Under the pieces are notes generated by a model. That model did no database searches. It was not told the origin of the DNA and saw nothing but the letters and a program-made list of their open reading frames with translations. A DNA stretch of 31,572 nucleotides, from NCBI GenBank assembly GCA_946482615.1, contig CAMLSF010000026.1, positions 1-31,572 of the forward strand, written 5' to 3'. Position 1 is the first letter of the stretch, and every line of letters begins with the position of its first letter. This document shows, one piece after another, positions 1 through 8,737 of this stretch. This DNA comes from an uncultured Chromatiaceae bacterium (lineage in GTDB: Bacteria > Pseudomonadota > Gammaproteobacteria > Enterobacterales > Alteromonadaceae). A program made the position numbers and the translations under genes.

Positions 1-500
1 GGCCGACGCAGGCTGATGGCTAAGGTTAAGGCCTTGTCTATTTGCTGGCAGGCGGTGTTGATATCAGTAAGGACCTCGGCCGCTACTGTGACATTGGCAA
101 ACACCTTACTGTCAGCCAATAAATCCCCTGTGCTGTGATGAAACAACACCCCGGTCTCTTTGATGGTGACTCTGTTGTCTGCTGTGGGGCTGGCGGTAAT
201 CACCACCACAGGATTCCTTTCCACATAAGAGCCGGCAACAGCGTTTAATACACTAAAGGTGCCGACGCCAAACTGCACTGACACAGCACCTATGCCTGTT
301 AAACGGGCATAACCATCAGCGGCATAACCTGCTCCGAGTTCAGTCAGATCGCCAACTGCTTCAATGCCTTCAAAGTCAACCAGCGCATCCATAAAGTTAG
401 CGACATAATCCCCCGGTACCTGAAAGACTTTACGCAGCCCCAGCTGATGCAAACGGGTCAGTAAATAATCGGCGACAGTGAAGGGCTTAGCGTTCGACAT
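1..500 (-). CDS. ThDP-dependent 2-keto-acid decarboxylase (partial, C-terminus beyond window)
   Basis: This is the N-terminal 166 residues of a thiamine-diphosphate decarboxylase of the pyruvate/indolepyruvate/phenylpyruvate decarboxylase family, cut by the left edge. The start is the ATG at 500-498, preceded by GAGGGG seven bases upstream. The N-terminal ThDP-binding (PYR) domain is clear: the conserved Glu lies in DLTELGAGYAADGYAR (E54), and the paired histidines typical of decarboxylases lie in GVLFHHSTGD (H121, H122). In this family the Glu activates the cofactor and the two His assist decarboxylation. Its start overlaps the end of the upstream L-amino-acid oxidase by 14 bases, so the two are probably translated together. 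The natural substrate would then be the keto acid made by the oxidase, giving CO2 and an aldehyde. Substrate choice (pyruvate, indolepyruvate, phenylpyruvate or branched chain) cannot be decided from this fragment. Confidence 0.88.
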   Translation of the reverse strand, partial: MSNAKPFTVADYLLTRLHQLGLRKVFQVPGDYVANFMDALVDFEGIEAVGDLTELGAGYAADGYARLTGIGAVSVQFGVGTFSVLNAVAGSYVERNPVVVITASPTADNRVTIKETGVLFHHSTGDLLADSKVFANVTVAAEVLTDINTACQQIDKALTLAISLRR

Positions 501-2292
501 TGTTAATCCCCTCATAAGCAAAGCTGGTCACCTCATTCAGCACTTTCGAACAGTCACCGCAGCCACAGCTGCCGGGCTGAGCCAAATCTGGCGCAGGGCA
601 GGCGACAGGCAAAAAGTTGTAGTCTGGATTGTCTTTCAGAATTTTGGCAAAAGCCGGATCACTTAACAGCCACGCAGGTTTGCTTAAGCCAAAAAACTGC
701 TCCAGCATAGATTCTGCTGTATTCAATGCACCTTCAACCCAACCTTGTTCGTAGGAATAGGCTTCACCTACAATGTAGATCTGCTGATCGGCCACCGGAT
801 GACGCATCCGGCACATGATTTGATCCAGCCGGTAATTGGCTTTCCATTCGTGCCAGCCACCGCCGTACGGATCATCACCCCATTCCTGATACACCGCAGA
901 GTATGGCGGCGGCAGTTGCTGTTGATTATGTAAAGTGGTCACCTGCTGATGGGCTGTTGCTACCATATCTTCAGTGATTTGAAACTGGTGCTTTAACACC
1001 ACCTGCTCAGGCGCACAGGACAGGGACTCCGGCACATAGCCGGTAAAAGGTTTGCCGGCTTCCAGACCTTTCCAGAATGGCACCGTACCTATATCGTTGT
1101 AGGAGGCCATCAACAGGGAATGTGTGGTGGCTTCTCCGCCGGGTTGCTCACATTCAGTGCCCATGTAATAAGTCTGGCGTATAGGCAAATCAGTGACAGA
1201 GCGGCCGGAGACCAGACCAAGGCTACGCCACCATGGACTTTCATAGGCCAGAAACATCTTAAACGCGGATTGGATCAGCACAGAACTCAGGTTTTGTTTC
1301 AGCCATGGATCATCAAAAAAGGGTGAGGAAATCAGTTCCAGCGAGCGGCGTGGCATAGCCAGAATAATTTGTTTGGCCTGCACTTCAACCGGTGGACTAT
1401 CGGCTTTATCTGTAGTTTTTCCAGCTTCATTGGTTTCTGTGGCCTGAAACACCAGGGTATAGCGGTAGTCGCCTTGTGTGTTGTAACGGATCTGGGTTAA
1501 ACGCTGATTCATACGGATGCGATTGGACTGGGCAAGCTGGCCTGGCATGTCAGCGAATTGTTGTGCCAGCGTCAGTGGCAGTGCCTGAAATCCCTCTTTT
1601 AAGGTTAAAAATACGGTGTCATCTTTGTATTCTGTAGCCGGCAGTTGGGTGACGGCATTCGCATTGGCGACATTGGCTTCGTAACCTCCGGCATCTTTCA
1701 TAAACTGGTAGCCTTCGTTACTCAGTACCTTGTAAAGTAAATCCCAGAAACCGTAGCGCCAGATCTCTTTGCCAAACACTTTCACCTGCATTTGCTGTTG
1801 CAGGCTCATATCAGCAAAGCCGGGACATATTAAATTCATCACCTTGACCTGCATATTTTCCGGACCATAACCCCGTTCTGACCAGTTGAGGTTGTACGGG
1901 ATCCGATCCGGATGTTCAGCAAAGTCACGGTAACGGAAATACTGGCCCCGCAGGTAAAACAGGTTATTGTCAGAACCTGCTTCTTTGCCGCCCGGTTCTA
2001 TCGGCAGACTGGAGCCCATAGGAAAGTTTTTGGTGGCCAGTTTTAATTCTGTCACCAGGTTTTTTACCATCAGGTGAGAGTCTGGTATATACCTCATGCC
2101 ACCTAGTTCAGCCACCACATTAGGTAAACCTGGTAATTTACGGCTATACAAGCGGCCGCCAATTCTGTTGCTGTATTCAAATAACACGATGTTGCTGTTG
2201 TGGCCTCTGTCCTGCTGCAAACGCCAGGCGCTGTAACAGCCCGATACTCCTCCGCCTATAATGGCGATATCCAGTTGATTCACTTGAGTCAT
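487..2292 (-). CDS. FAD-dependent L-amino-acid oxidase (flavin amine oxidase family)
   Basis: The 601-residue protein belongs to the flavin amine oxidase/L-amino-acid oxidase family, which oxidatively deaminates amino acids to 2-keto acids, ammonia and H2O2. The FAD-binding Rossmann motif IIGGGVSG (residues 11-18) is followed by RIGGRL (43-48) and ELGGMRY (62-68), the latter typical of L-amino-acid oxidases. Near the C-terminus GEAYSYEQGWVEGAL matches the second FAD-contact region of this family. No signal peptide is visible. The last 40 residues carry four cysteines (C565, C576, C578, C581, including CGCGDC), which is unusual. The start is ATG at 2292 with AAGGGGAAG just upstream. It is the first gene of an operon with the overlapping keto-acid decarboxylase. 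Specificity (broad, aromatic, lysine) is not readable; related marine enzymes are antibacterial through H2O2. Confidence 0.85.
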   Translation of the reverse strand: MTQVNQLDIAIIGGGVSGCYSAWRLQQDRGHNSNIVLFEYSNRIGGRLYSRKLPGLPNVVAELGGMRYIPDSHLMVKNLVTELKLATKNFPMGSSLPIEPGGKEAGSDNNLFYLRGQYFRYRDFAEHPDRIPYNLNWSERGYGPENMQVKVMNLICPGFADMSLQQQMQVKVFGKEIWRYGFWDLLYKVLSNEGYQFMKDAGGYEANVANANAVTQLPATEYKDDTVFLTLKEGFQALPLTLAQQFADMPGQLAQSNRIRMNQRLTQIRYNTQGDYRYTLVFQATETNEAGKTTDKADSPPVEVQAKQIILAMPRRSLELISSPFFDDPWLKQNLSSVLIQSAFKMFLAYESPWWRSLGLVSGRSVTDLPIRQTYYMGTECEQPGGEATTHSLLMASYNDIGTVPFWKGLEAGKPFTGYVPESLSCAPEQVVLKHQFQITEDMVATAHQQVTTLHNQQQLPPPYSAVYQEWGDDPYGGGWHEWKANYRLDQIMCRMRHPVADQQIYIVGEAYSYEQGWVEGALNTAESMLEQFFGLSKPAWLLSDPAFAKILKDNPDYNFLPVACPAPDLAQPGSCGCGDCSKVLNEVTSFAYEGINNVER

Positions 2293-2560
2293 TCGCTTCC
2301 CCTTCAGTGGTTAGCCTGTGGCTGAAACTATGTAGCCGTATAACTCAACAGCCAGGGCTGAGCAGCGGGTCAGGCTGCGCTTTCCTTAAGTTAACGGAGA
2401 TGGGTACATCCGGGCTTGGAAACTACGGGTAAAATCAGTCCCTTTGATGTGAACATTATCATGTCTCAGGTAGAGGAGCTTGTCACTATATTGACTACAT
2501 TTATTTGCAGTTTTTATCAAAGTAAGCAAATGGCAGAACCTGGTGATCAGGCTGGATGTG
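2293..2560. other. Intergenic region upstream of the oxidase operon
   Basis: About 270 bases lie between the oxidase start and the fadL-like terminator. The promoter and 5' leader of the oxidase/decarboxylase operon should be here, reading leftward. I found no convincing -35/-10 pair, and only a weak short hairpin (GCAGC at 2361-2365 with GCTGC at 2373-2377). Short open frames across it have no ribosome-binding site or recognisable product. Confidence 0.5.
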
Positions 2561-2590
2561 AAAAAAAACCACCGTAAAAACGGTGGTTTT
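2561..2590 (-). terminator. Rho-independent terminator of the fadL-like gene
   Basis: A perfect 10-bp stem, AAAACCACCG (2565-2574) and CGGTGGTTTT (2581-2590), has a 6-base loop. Read on the minus strand it is followed by eight Ts (2568-2561). It lies 32 bases past the fadL-like stop codon. Confidence 0.92.
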
Positions 2591-2621
2591 AACCTGAAGT
2601 TGCATCAGAATAGGGGCAGAG

Positions 2622-4085
2622 TTAGAACTTATAGTTCCACTGCACGGCCAGCACCTGAGCTTTGTTGCGGTAAGTCGCCTGAACACCAGAGTTGTAAATA
2701 CGGTCGCCATTGGCGTTGTATTCGTGTTCGTTGATACTGACTTTATTCATCCACATATAACCATAAGCAAAATCAACACTTTGTTCTGGTGTCAGCGCCC
2801 AGTTGGCACCCCAGGTCCACCAGATCCGGTCTGCGGTCGGGACCCGTGCTGTTTTATGGCTGCCACTGATTGGGTTTTCGTCGTACGCCAGACCGGTTTT
2901 TAAGATCAGCTCTTCGTTGTATTGCACTGTAGTGCCAACAGAAAAGGACCAGGTATCCTGCCAGTGCTCCGGTATATAGCCGATGTAGCCGGCTTTATTC
3001 AGGTTTTGTGGTAGTTGAGTGCTTAATGAAATGCTTGGAGTGTCATCGTCGCTGACGATATCAATAGACTCAAAGCTGCTCCAGCCTGTCCAGTTGACAC
3101 TGGCTTGCACAGATAAAACATCGGTCAGTTGCTGATCGATGCTAAAAGCCAGATTCGCAGGTGTGGTTAAATCCAGTTTACTTTGCTCTGACAGATAGCT
3201 GTTCGATGCCAGTTTGCCTGTTGCTAAGCTGATGGCGGGCAGGTTAGGAGCCACTACGATAAAGTTTGGATTCCCTGCCACATTTGCACCTGTAATAGGT
3301 GTATTGGTGATCTCAGAATCACCTTTAAGTGTGTATTTCACTTCAGAGTGATACACCAAGGCCAGTTTGGTTGAACCTAAATCGCCATGAAAACCGACGG
3401 TATAACCTGCGGCTACGTCATCACCATTAACTTCATAGTGACTGTCACAGTAGGCCGCGTTGTAGACATCACGCTGATAAAGCGCATTGATGCCAGTGCC
3501 CAGTTCACATAAACCTGAGTGGTCTTTGTATTTAGACAAAGTACCTTCAGCATAATTGATGTTTAAACCCAAACCAAAAGACCAGTCCTGGCTCAGCTTG
3601 TACGCCACTGTGGGTTGCATCGCGACCACTTTAATGGCGGTCTCATCGGCAAAATAACGGCCTACCCAGTCATTCTGATAGTCCGACGACAAACCAAAAG
3701 GAGCGTAAACGCCTATACCCCAGCTTAAGTTGTCATTGAAGTGGTCGCTGTAAAATGCAAAAGGCACTAACTCAGACAAGGTCAGTTTGCCAGAATCCCG
3801 GCCTGTCACTGCCATACCATTGGCGTTTTGGGCTGACGCATCGCTGTAACGGGTTGTCGCGTAGATCAGGTTTACACCACCGGAGAATTGGGCGCCTTTC
3901 AGTTTGGTTAAAGCTGCTGGGTTGGAATAAACCAAAGAGGCGTCTGTGATTTGCGCGCCACGGCCGGCGTAGGCATTACCAGCTGCACTGACAGATTGTT
4001 CAAATAATTTATAGCCTTCAGCAAAAGCGGACTGACTGACCAAAGCAAGGCTGATTGCTAATGGTAATGAAGCTTTTCGTAACAT
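2622..4085 (-). CDS. fadL: OmpP1/FadL family outer membrane channel
   Basis: The 487-residue protein is an outer membrane beta-barrel of the FadL/TodX/OmpP1 family, which moves long-chain fatty acids and other hydrophobic compounds across the outer membrane. The chosen start (ATG at 4085) gives a clean signal peptide: positive N-terminus, hydrophobic core, and cleavage after ...SQSAFA (residue 22). A longer in-frame start at 4172 would spoil this. The mature N-terminus, EGYKLFEQSVSAAGNAYAGR, matches the FadL hatch region, followed by the family's SNPAALTKL segment near residue 60. The C-terminus ends in YKF, with the terminal Phe expected for BAM recognition. The gene stands alone and has its own terminator. 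Its promoter region contains a half-conserved FadR-like sequence (4171-4182). Substrate is uncertain, as several FadL paralogues are common in these bacteria. Confidence 0.9.
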   Translation of the reverse strand: MLRKASLPLAISLALVSQSAFAEGYKLFEQSVSAAGNAYAGRGAQITDASLVYSNPAALTKLKGAQFSGGVNLIYATTRYSDASAQNANGMAVTGRDSGKLTLSELVPFAFYSDHFNDNLSWGIGVYAPFGLSSDYQNDWVGRYFADETAIKVVAMQPTVAYKLSQDWSFGLGLNINYAEGTLSKYKDHSGLCELGTGINALYQRDVYNAAYCDSHYEVNGDDVAAGYTVGFHGDLGSTKLALVYHSEVKYTLKGDSEITNTPITGANVAGNPNFIVVAPNLPAISLATGKLASNSYLSEQSKLDLTTPANLAFSIDQQLTDVLSVQASVNWTGWSSFESIDIVSDDDTPSISLSTQLPQNLNKAGYIGYIPEHWQDTWSFSVGTTVQYNEELILKTGLAYDENPISGSHKTARVPTADRIWWTWGANWALTPEQSVDFAYGYMWMNKVSINEHEYNANGDRIYNSGVQATYRNKAQVLAVQWNYKF

Positions 4086-4170
4086 TGTTTTTGTACCCTG
4101 TAATAAATTTCGCGGCATTATAGGAGGGTAGCGCCTTAGAGTACATGCTCTAAGACTGGCAAATTTTGCC

Positions 4171-4182
4171 ACTGGTCGGATC
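4171..4182. promoter_or_regulatory. Possible degenerate FadR-type operator upstream of fadL
   Basis: ACTGGTCGGATC has one good half (ACTGGTC) of the FadR operator known from enterobacteria (roughly AACTGGTCCGACCAGTT), but the other half is poor. It sits 86 bases upstream of the fadL-like start. This is suggestive only because of the gene it precedes. Confidence 0.22.
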
Positions 4183-4359
4183 TTGCTTTGACTAAAAAGT
4201 GGTGAGATTTGCTAAGTCATAGAAATGAATTCAGGCTGAATTTTTAATTTTTGTTTTTAAGTTGTTGTTTTGTATTGTTTTTATTTTTGTTATTTGAAGT
4301 GGCATAAGGGATGCAATTCCATCGCAACTGATTCGACTTTGCTTGTTTAAGGATAAATT

Positions 4360-5427
4360 ATGAAAACCCGCTCATTGCTCGCTACTGCTGTAACTTCTGC
4401 CTTATTAGCCAGTTCTTTGGTATTAACTGGTTGTGGCAGCGCTGAAGGAAGTCCGGATGCCGCCAAGGTGGAGGCTGTGATCAGCATCCCGGTTGAGGCT
4501 GCTTTGGTCAGTCGCGGTGAAATCAGCAGTCTGTACCGCACCACCAGTACACTGGAAGCCAAAGAAGATGCTGAAGTGAACAGCAAATCAACCGGCATAG
4601 TGCAGCAGTTGTTTGTCGAAGAAGGTGATGTAGTCAAAGCCGGCCAGGTCATGGCTATTTTAGACACCGAACGCCAGCAACTGAACCTGGCCAAAGGCAA
4701 AGCTGAATTAGGTCAGTTAAAAAGTGAACTGGCACGGTTAGAAACTATGTACCAGAAAAAACTGGTCAGTTTTGATGTCTATGACAAATTAAAATGGCAG
4801 GTCGAGTCTTTGTCCGCTTCTGTGGCTTTGTCTGAACTGGCACTCAAAGAGACTCAGATCATAGCGCCTATCAGCGGTGTGATTGCCCGTCGTCATGTCA
4901 AAGTAGGCCAGTTGATCACTGAATATTCATCCAAAGCTTTGTTTGAAATTGTGTCACAAGAGCGTTTAGAAGCAGTGATCAATTTGCCTGAACATCAGCT
5001 GCCACGGGCTAAAGTAGGTCAGGTTGCCCATTTACATTTTGCGGCTATGCCAGCCAAAGAAGCCAAAATTATCCGTATCTCTCCTGTGGTGGATGCTACT
5101 ACTGGTACAGCCCGCGTCACAGTGGCTGTGGATAACACGGATCTGAGCTTAAAAGCCGGTATGTTTGCTCAGGTAGAGGTGCAATACGATGCCAAAACTG
5201 CGGCTTTATTAGTGCCTAAACGTGCTGTGATGGCGATGGATAACAGCAGCTCAGTTTTTGTGGTCAACAAAGATGGCAAAGTTGAACGTAAAACTATCAC
5301 CACAGGTTATGAATCCGACACTATGTTTGAAGTGGTGGAAGGTTTAACTGAAGGCGAGCAAGTGGTGACAGCAGGTCACGCCAGCCTAAAAGAGCAAAGC
5401 CCGGTTCAGGTTATTGCCAAAAGCTAA
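4360..5427 (+). CDS. RND efflux periplasmic adaptor (membrane fusion lipoprotein)
   Basis: The 355-residue protein is a membrane fusion protein (HlyD/AcrA type) that links inner membrane RND pumps to an outer membrane channel. It is a predicted lipoprotein: the signal sequence ends in the lipobox LTGC (C25). A barrel-sandwich (biotinyl-lipoyl-like) half lies near residues 65-100 (IVQQLFVEEGDVVKAGQVM), then a short alpha-helical hairpin, then the second lipoyl half (APISGVIARRHVKVGQLI). Beta-barrel and membrane-proximal domains follow. The start ATG at 4360 has AAGGA upstream. It heads an operon with two RND subunit genes. No TolC-like gene is in the window, so the outer membrane partner must be elsewhere. 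Confidence 0.92.
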   Translation: MKTRSLLATAVTSALLASSLVLTGCGSAEGSPDAAKVEAVISIPVEAALVSRGEISSLYRTTSTLEAKEDAEVNSKSTGIVQQLFVEEGDVVKAGQVMAILDTERQQLNLAKGKAELGQLKSELARLETMYQKKLVSFDVYDKLKWQVESLSASVALSELALKETQIIAPISGVIARRHVKVGQLITEYSSKALFEIVSQERLEAVINLPEHQLPRAKVGQVAHLHFAAMPAKEAKIIRISPVVDATTGTARVTVAVDNTDLSLKAGMFAQVEVQYDAKTAALLVPKRAVMAMDNSSSVFVVNKDGKVERKTITTGYESDTMFEVVEGLTEGEQVVTAGHASLKEQSPVQVIAKS

Positions 5428-5444
5428 TTCAATCTCCCTCATTA

Positions 5445-5462
5445 GTGGGGCGTAAGCCCCAC
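5445..5462 (+). other. Intercistronic stem-loop between adaptor and first RND gene
   Basis: A perfect 7-bp stem, GTGGGGC (5445-5451) and GCCCCAC (5456-5462), closes on GTAA, a GNRA-type tetraloop. No T-run follows, so it is not a standard terminator. It may stabilise or partly attenuate the message, adjusting adaptor to pump ratio. Confidence 0.6.
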
Positions 5463-5496
5463 CATAAATAATAAAGATAAAATTAAGGGATCTTCT

Positions 5497-8400
5497 ATGA
5501 AACTAGTGGATACAGCCGTTGCACGTCCGGTCACTATGTGGATGTTCACTTTAGGCATTATGTTATTTGGTCTGGTCGCTATGGGGCGACTGGCCGTCAA
5601 TTTACTTCCTGACTTGTCTTACCCAACTTTAACAATCCGCACTGAATACGCAGGCGCGGCTCCGGCCGAAGTGGAACAATTGGTCAGTAAGCCAATTGAA
5701 GAAGCTGTAGGTATTGTTAAAGGTATTCGTAAAGTACATTCGGTGTCCCGTGCTGGTCGTTCTGATGTGATTATGGAATTTGAATGGGGCTCAGATATGG
5801 ATCTGGCTGGCCTTGAAGTGCGCGAAAAAATCGATGTGCTGTACCTGCCTTTGGATGTGAAAAAGCCGTTATTACTGCGCTTTAACCCTAATTTAGATCC
5901 AGTGGTCCGTCTGGCCTTAAGCCGTGATGAGAAACAAGATTTAACGCCAGCCCAACTGGTGAGCTTACGTACTTTTGCCGAAGAAGATTTACGTCGTCGT
6001 TTAGAATCTTTGACAGGTGTAGCCGCAGTGCGGCCTGATGGTGGTTTAACTCAGGAAATTCAGATCCTGATCGACAATGAAAAACTCAGCCAACTGAAGC
6101 TGGATATCAGCACCATCAATCAGCGTTTAAAAGAGCAGAATATCAACCAGGCCGGTGGCCGTTTAGAAACCGGCAGTCATGATTATTTAGTCCGTACCAT
6201 TAACCAGTTCGCCAATCTGGATGAAATCCGCAATTTGTATATCGCCAAAGTGGGTGAAAGCCAAATTCGTTTGTCCGATATCGCCGAAATCCGTGACTCT
6301 TTTGTTGACCGTCAAAGTATTACTTATGTGCATGGCAAAGAAGCGATAGAAATTGCCATCTACAAAGAAGGTGACGCCAACACAGTACAAGTGGCAAAAA
6401 CTGTCACAGCCAGGCTGGAGGATTTACAGAAAAATCTGCCTGCTGGTTACCAGTTAACCTTAGTGTACGACCAGTCTACCTTTATTAAACAAGCCATAGA
6501 TGAAGTGAAATCTGCCGCTGTGGAAGGTGGTATTCTGGCGATGATAGTGCTGTATTTGTTCCTGCGGAATGTCTGGACCACCCTGGTGATCTCGATTTCT
6601 ATTCCGCTGTCCGTCATTGCCACCTTTAACCTGATGTATGCGCAGGATATCAGCTTAAATATTATGAGCTTAGGCGGTATAGCCTTAGCCATAGGTATGC
6701 TGGTGGATAACGCCATAGTGGTACTGGAGAATATCGCCCGTTATAAAGAGCAGGGTATGACTCCGATGGAAGCTGCGAAAAAAGGCGCCAGTGAAGTGTC
6801 CATGGCCATCACAGCCTCTACCTTAACCACAGTGGCTGTGTTTTTTCCTCTGGTCTTTGTCGAAGGTGTGGCAGGCCAGTTGTTTAAAGATCAGGCTTTA
6901 ACTGTGACTTATGCTTTATTGGCGTCTTTGCTGGTGGCTTTAACTCTTATTCCTGCTATGGCAGCCCGTGAGCGTACTGCTGCTTCTGTTGGTGCAACTG
7001 ATGTTCTGGCAACCAAACTGTCTATTAAACCATCGCGCTGGTATTTATGGCCGCTGGTGCCATTTCACCTGCTGTATCTGGGCGTGCGTTTTGTATTTTT
7101 AGGCTTATTTACGCTATTCACTATTCTGTTTCGTGCTGTAGCTAAAGGTTTAAGTTTTATCTTTAACCCACTGCTGAACATAGTACAGGCCTTTTTACGT
7201 GCGCTGGAGTCGGGCTACCGTGCTGTATTAACTGCCGCCTTACGCGCCAAAGCTTTGGTGCTGTCTGCCACTATAGGCCTGACCGCGCTGATTTATTCAC
7301 TGATCCCGGGTTTAGGTTTTGATGTGATCCCCAGTATGAGTCAGGGCGAGTTTTATGTCGAAGTGCAGCTGCCTGTTGGCAGCGCGATAGAACGTACGGA
7401 CAAGGTGTTAAAACAACTGGCCGACATCGCTTCACTGCAGAGCGAAATTGACCGCAGTTATGCCCAGGCAGGTACAGGCCAGCAAATGACAGTGGATCCT
7501 AATGTCGGTGGCAGTCATTGGGGCCGGTTAAACATTATTTTAAAAGACAGTGCGACTAAGGCGGATGAAGAACGTTTAATTCAACTGTTCCGCGATGCGG
7601 TAAGCACTATGCCGGATCTGAGCGCCAAAATTGACAGACCAGAGCTGTTTAGTTTCAGCACGCCACTGGAAATCGAATTATCCGGCCATGATTTAACCAG
7701 CTTAAAAGCCACCTCGGATCAACTGGCCAAAGCTTTGGCTGCCAATGACAGATTTACCGATATTAAAAGCTCGTTGCGTTCCGGCCAGCCGGAAATCACC
7801 TTACATTTCCACCATGACAGGTTATCTCAGCTGGGTTTAACTGCGGCTGATGTGTCGAAACGGGTGGCGAATTACATAGGTGGCGAAGTAGCGGGGCAGT
7901 ATTCGATTAACGATCGTAAAGTCGATATCCGGGTGCGTCTGGCGGAGAACTTCCGTAACTCAGAGCAACAACTGTCGCACATTATCATTAACCCAAACAG
8001 TGAAAAACCTCTGCCTCTGTCTGCAGTCGCAGATATCAAACGTGAAGTGGGCCCCAGCGAAATTACCCGTATTGGTCAGCAACGTGTGGCTTTGGTCAGT
8101 GCCAACCTGTCTTATGGTGACTTAGAACAGGCCACTGCTGCTGCCAAAGCTGTATTGGCGCAATTGACGCTGCCTTATGGCGTTGGCGCCACTATAGTAG
8201 GTCAAAGTGAAGAGATGGAACGTTCCTTTAACTCCCTGATCATGGCGTTGTTGTTAGCTGTATTTCTGGTCTATCTGGTGATGGCGTCGCAGTTTGAAAA
8301 CCTGCTGCAGCCTTTGCTGATTTTATTTACCGTACCTTTGGCTGGTGCTGGTGCTGTACTTGGTTTATGGCTGACCGGGACCCGTGTTTCTGTCATCGTC

Positions 8401-8733
8401 TTTATCGGCCTGATTATGCTGGCTGGTATAGTGGTAAATAACGCCATAGTGCTGATCGACCGTATTAACCAGCTGCGTGATGAAGGTATGGCGGTGTCGG
8501 ATGCGATAGTGGAAGCAGGGGCCACCCGTTTACGTCCTGTCTTGATGACGACTTTGACCACAGTGCTCGGTTTATTACCTATGGTACTGGGCAGCAGTGA
8601 TGGCGCTGAAATCCGCTCTCCTATGGCTATTACGGTGATTTGGGGCTTAAGCCTGTCAACGCTGCTGACTTTGGTATTTATTCCAGTGCTGTATCGTCTG
8701 ACTGCACGTGACGTGCAACCGGCTAAGGAGTAA
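5497..8733 (+). CDS. RND multidrug efflux transporter, inner membrane subunit 1 (HAE1/AcrB-like)
   Basis: The 1078-residue protein is a proton-driven RND pump subunit with two repeats of six transmembrane helices and two periplasmic porter/docking regions. The N-terminus (ARPVTMWMFTLGIMLFG) is TM1, and PDLSYPTLTIRTEYAGAAP follows as in AcrB-like pumps. In TM4 the motif is GMLVDNAIVVLEN (D404, N405), and in TM10 VVNNAIVLIDRINQLRDEG (N981, N982, D988), so the AcrB Asp pair and TM10 Lys are only partly matched. This pattern is common in one branch of the family. Between TM6 and TM7 (about residues 490-568) it carries some 50-60 extra residues, partly hydrophobic, absent from the neighbouring pump. 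The next gene starts five bases after its stop, so they are co-translated and may form a mixed trimer as MdtB and MdtC do. Confidence 0.92.
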   Translation: MKLVDTAVARPVTMWMFTLGIMLFGLVAMGRLAVNLLPDLSYPTLTIRTEYAGAAPAEVEQLVSKPIEEAVGIVKGIRKVHSVSRAGRSDVIMEFEWGSDMDLAGLEVREKIDVLYLPLDVKKPLLLRFNPNLDPVVRLALSRDEKQDLTPAQLVSLRTFAEEDLRRRLESLTGVAAVRPDGGLTQEIQILIDNEKLSQLKLDISTINQRLKEQNINQAGGRLETGSHDYLVRTINQFANLDEIRNLYIAKVGESQIRLSDIAEIRDSFVDRQSITYVHGKEAIEIAIYKEGDANTVQVAKTVTARLEDLQKNLPAGYQLTLVYDQSTFIKQAIDEVKSAAVEGGILAMIVLYLFLRNVWTTLVISISIPLSVIATFNLMYAQDISLNIMSLGGIALAIGMLVDNAIVVLENIARYKEQGMTPMEAAKKGASEVSMAITASTLTTVAVFFPLVFVEGVAGQLFKDQALTVTYALLASLLVALTLIPAMAARERTAASVGATDVLATKLSIKPSRWYLWPLVPFHLLYLGVRFVFLGLFTLFTILFRAVAKGLSFIFNPLLNIVQAFLRALESGYRAVLTAALRAKALVLSATIGLTALIYSLIPGLGFDVIPSMSQGEFYVEVQLPVGSAIERTDKVLKQLADIASLQSEIDRSYAQAGTGQQMTVDPNVGGSHWGRLNIILKDSATKADEERLIQLFRDAVSTMPDLSAKIDRPELFSFSTPLEIELSGHDLTSLKATSDQLAKALAANDRFTDIKSSLRSGQPEITLHFHHDRLSQLGLTAADVSKRVANYIGGEVAGQYSINDRKVDIRVRLAENFRNSEQQLSHIIINPNSEKPLPLSAVADIKREVGPSEITRIGQQRVALVSANLSYGDLEQATAAAKAVLAQLTLPYGVGATIVGQSEEMERSFNSLIMALLLAVFLVYLVMASQFENLLQPLLILFTVPLAGAGAVLGLWLTGTRVSVIVFIGLIMLAGIVVNNAIVLIDRINQLRDEGMAVSDAIVEAGATRLRPVLMTTLTTVLGLLPMVLGSSDGAEIRSPMAITVIWGLSLSTLLTLVFIPVLYRLTARDVQPAKE

Positions 8734-8737
8734 GACT

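Noticed and set aside
2501..2734. Short open frames on both strands around the fadL-like 3' end
   Set aside because: They span the clear terminator at 2561-2590 and the end of the fadL-like gene in other frames.
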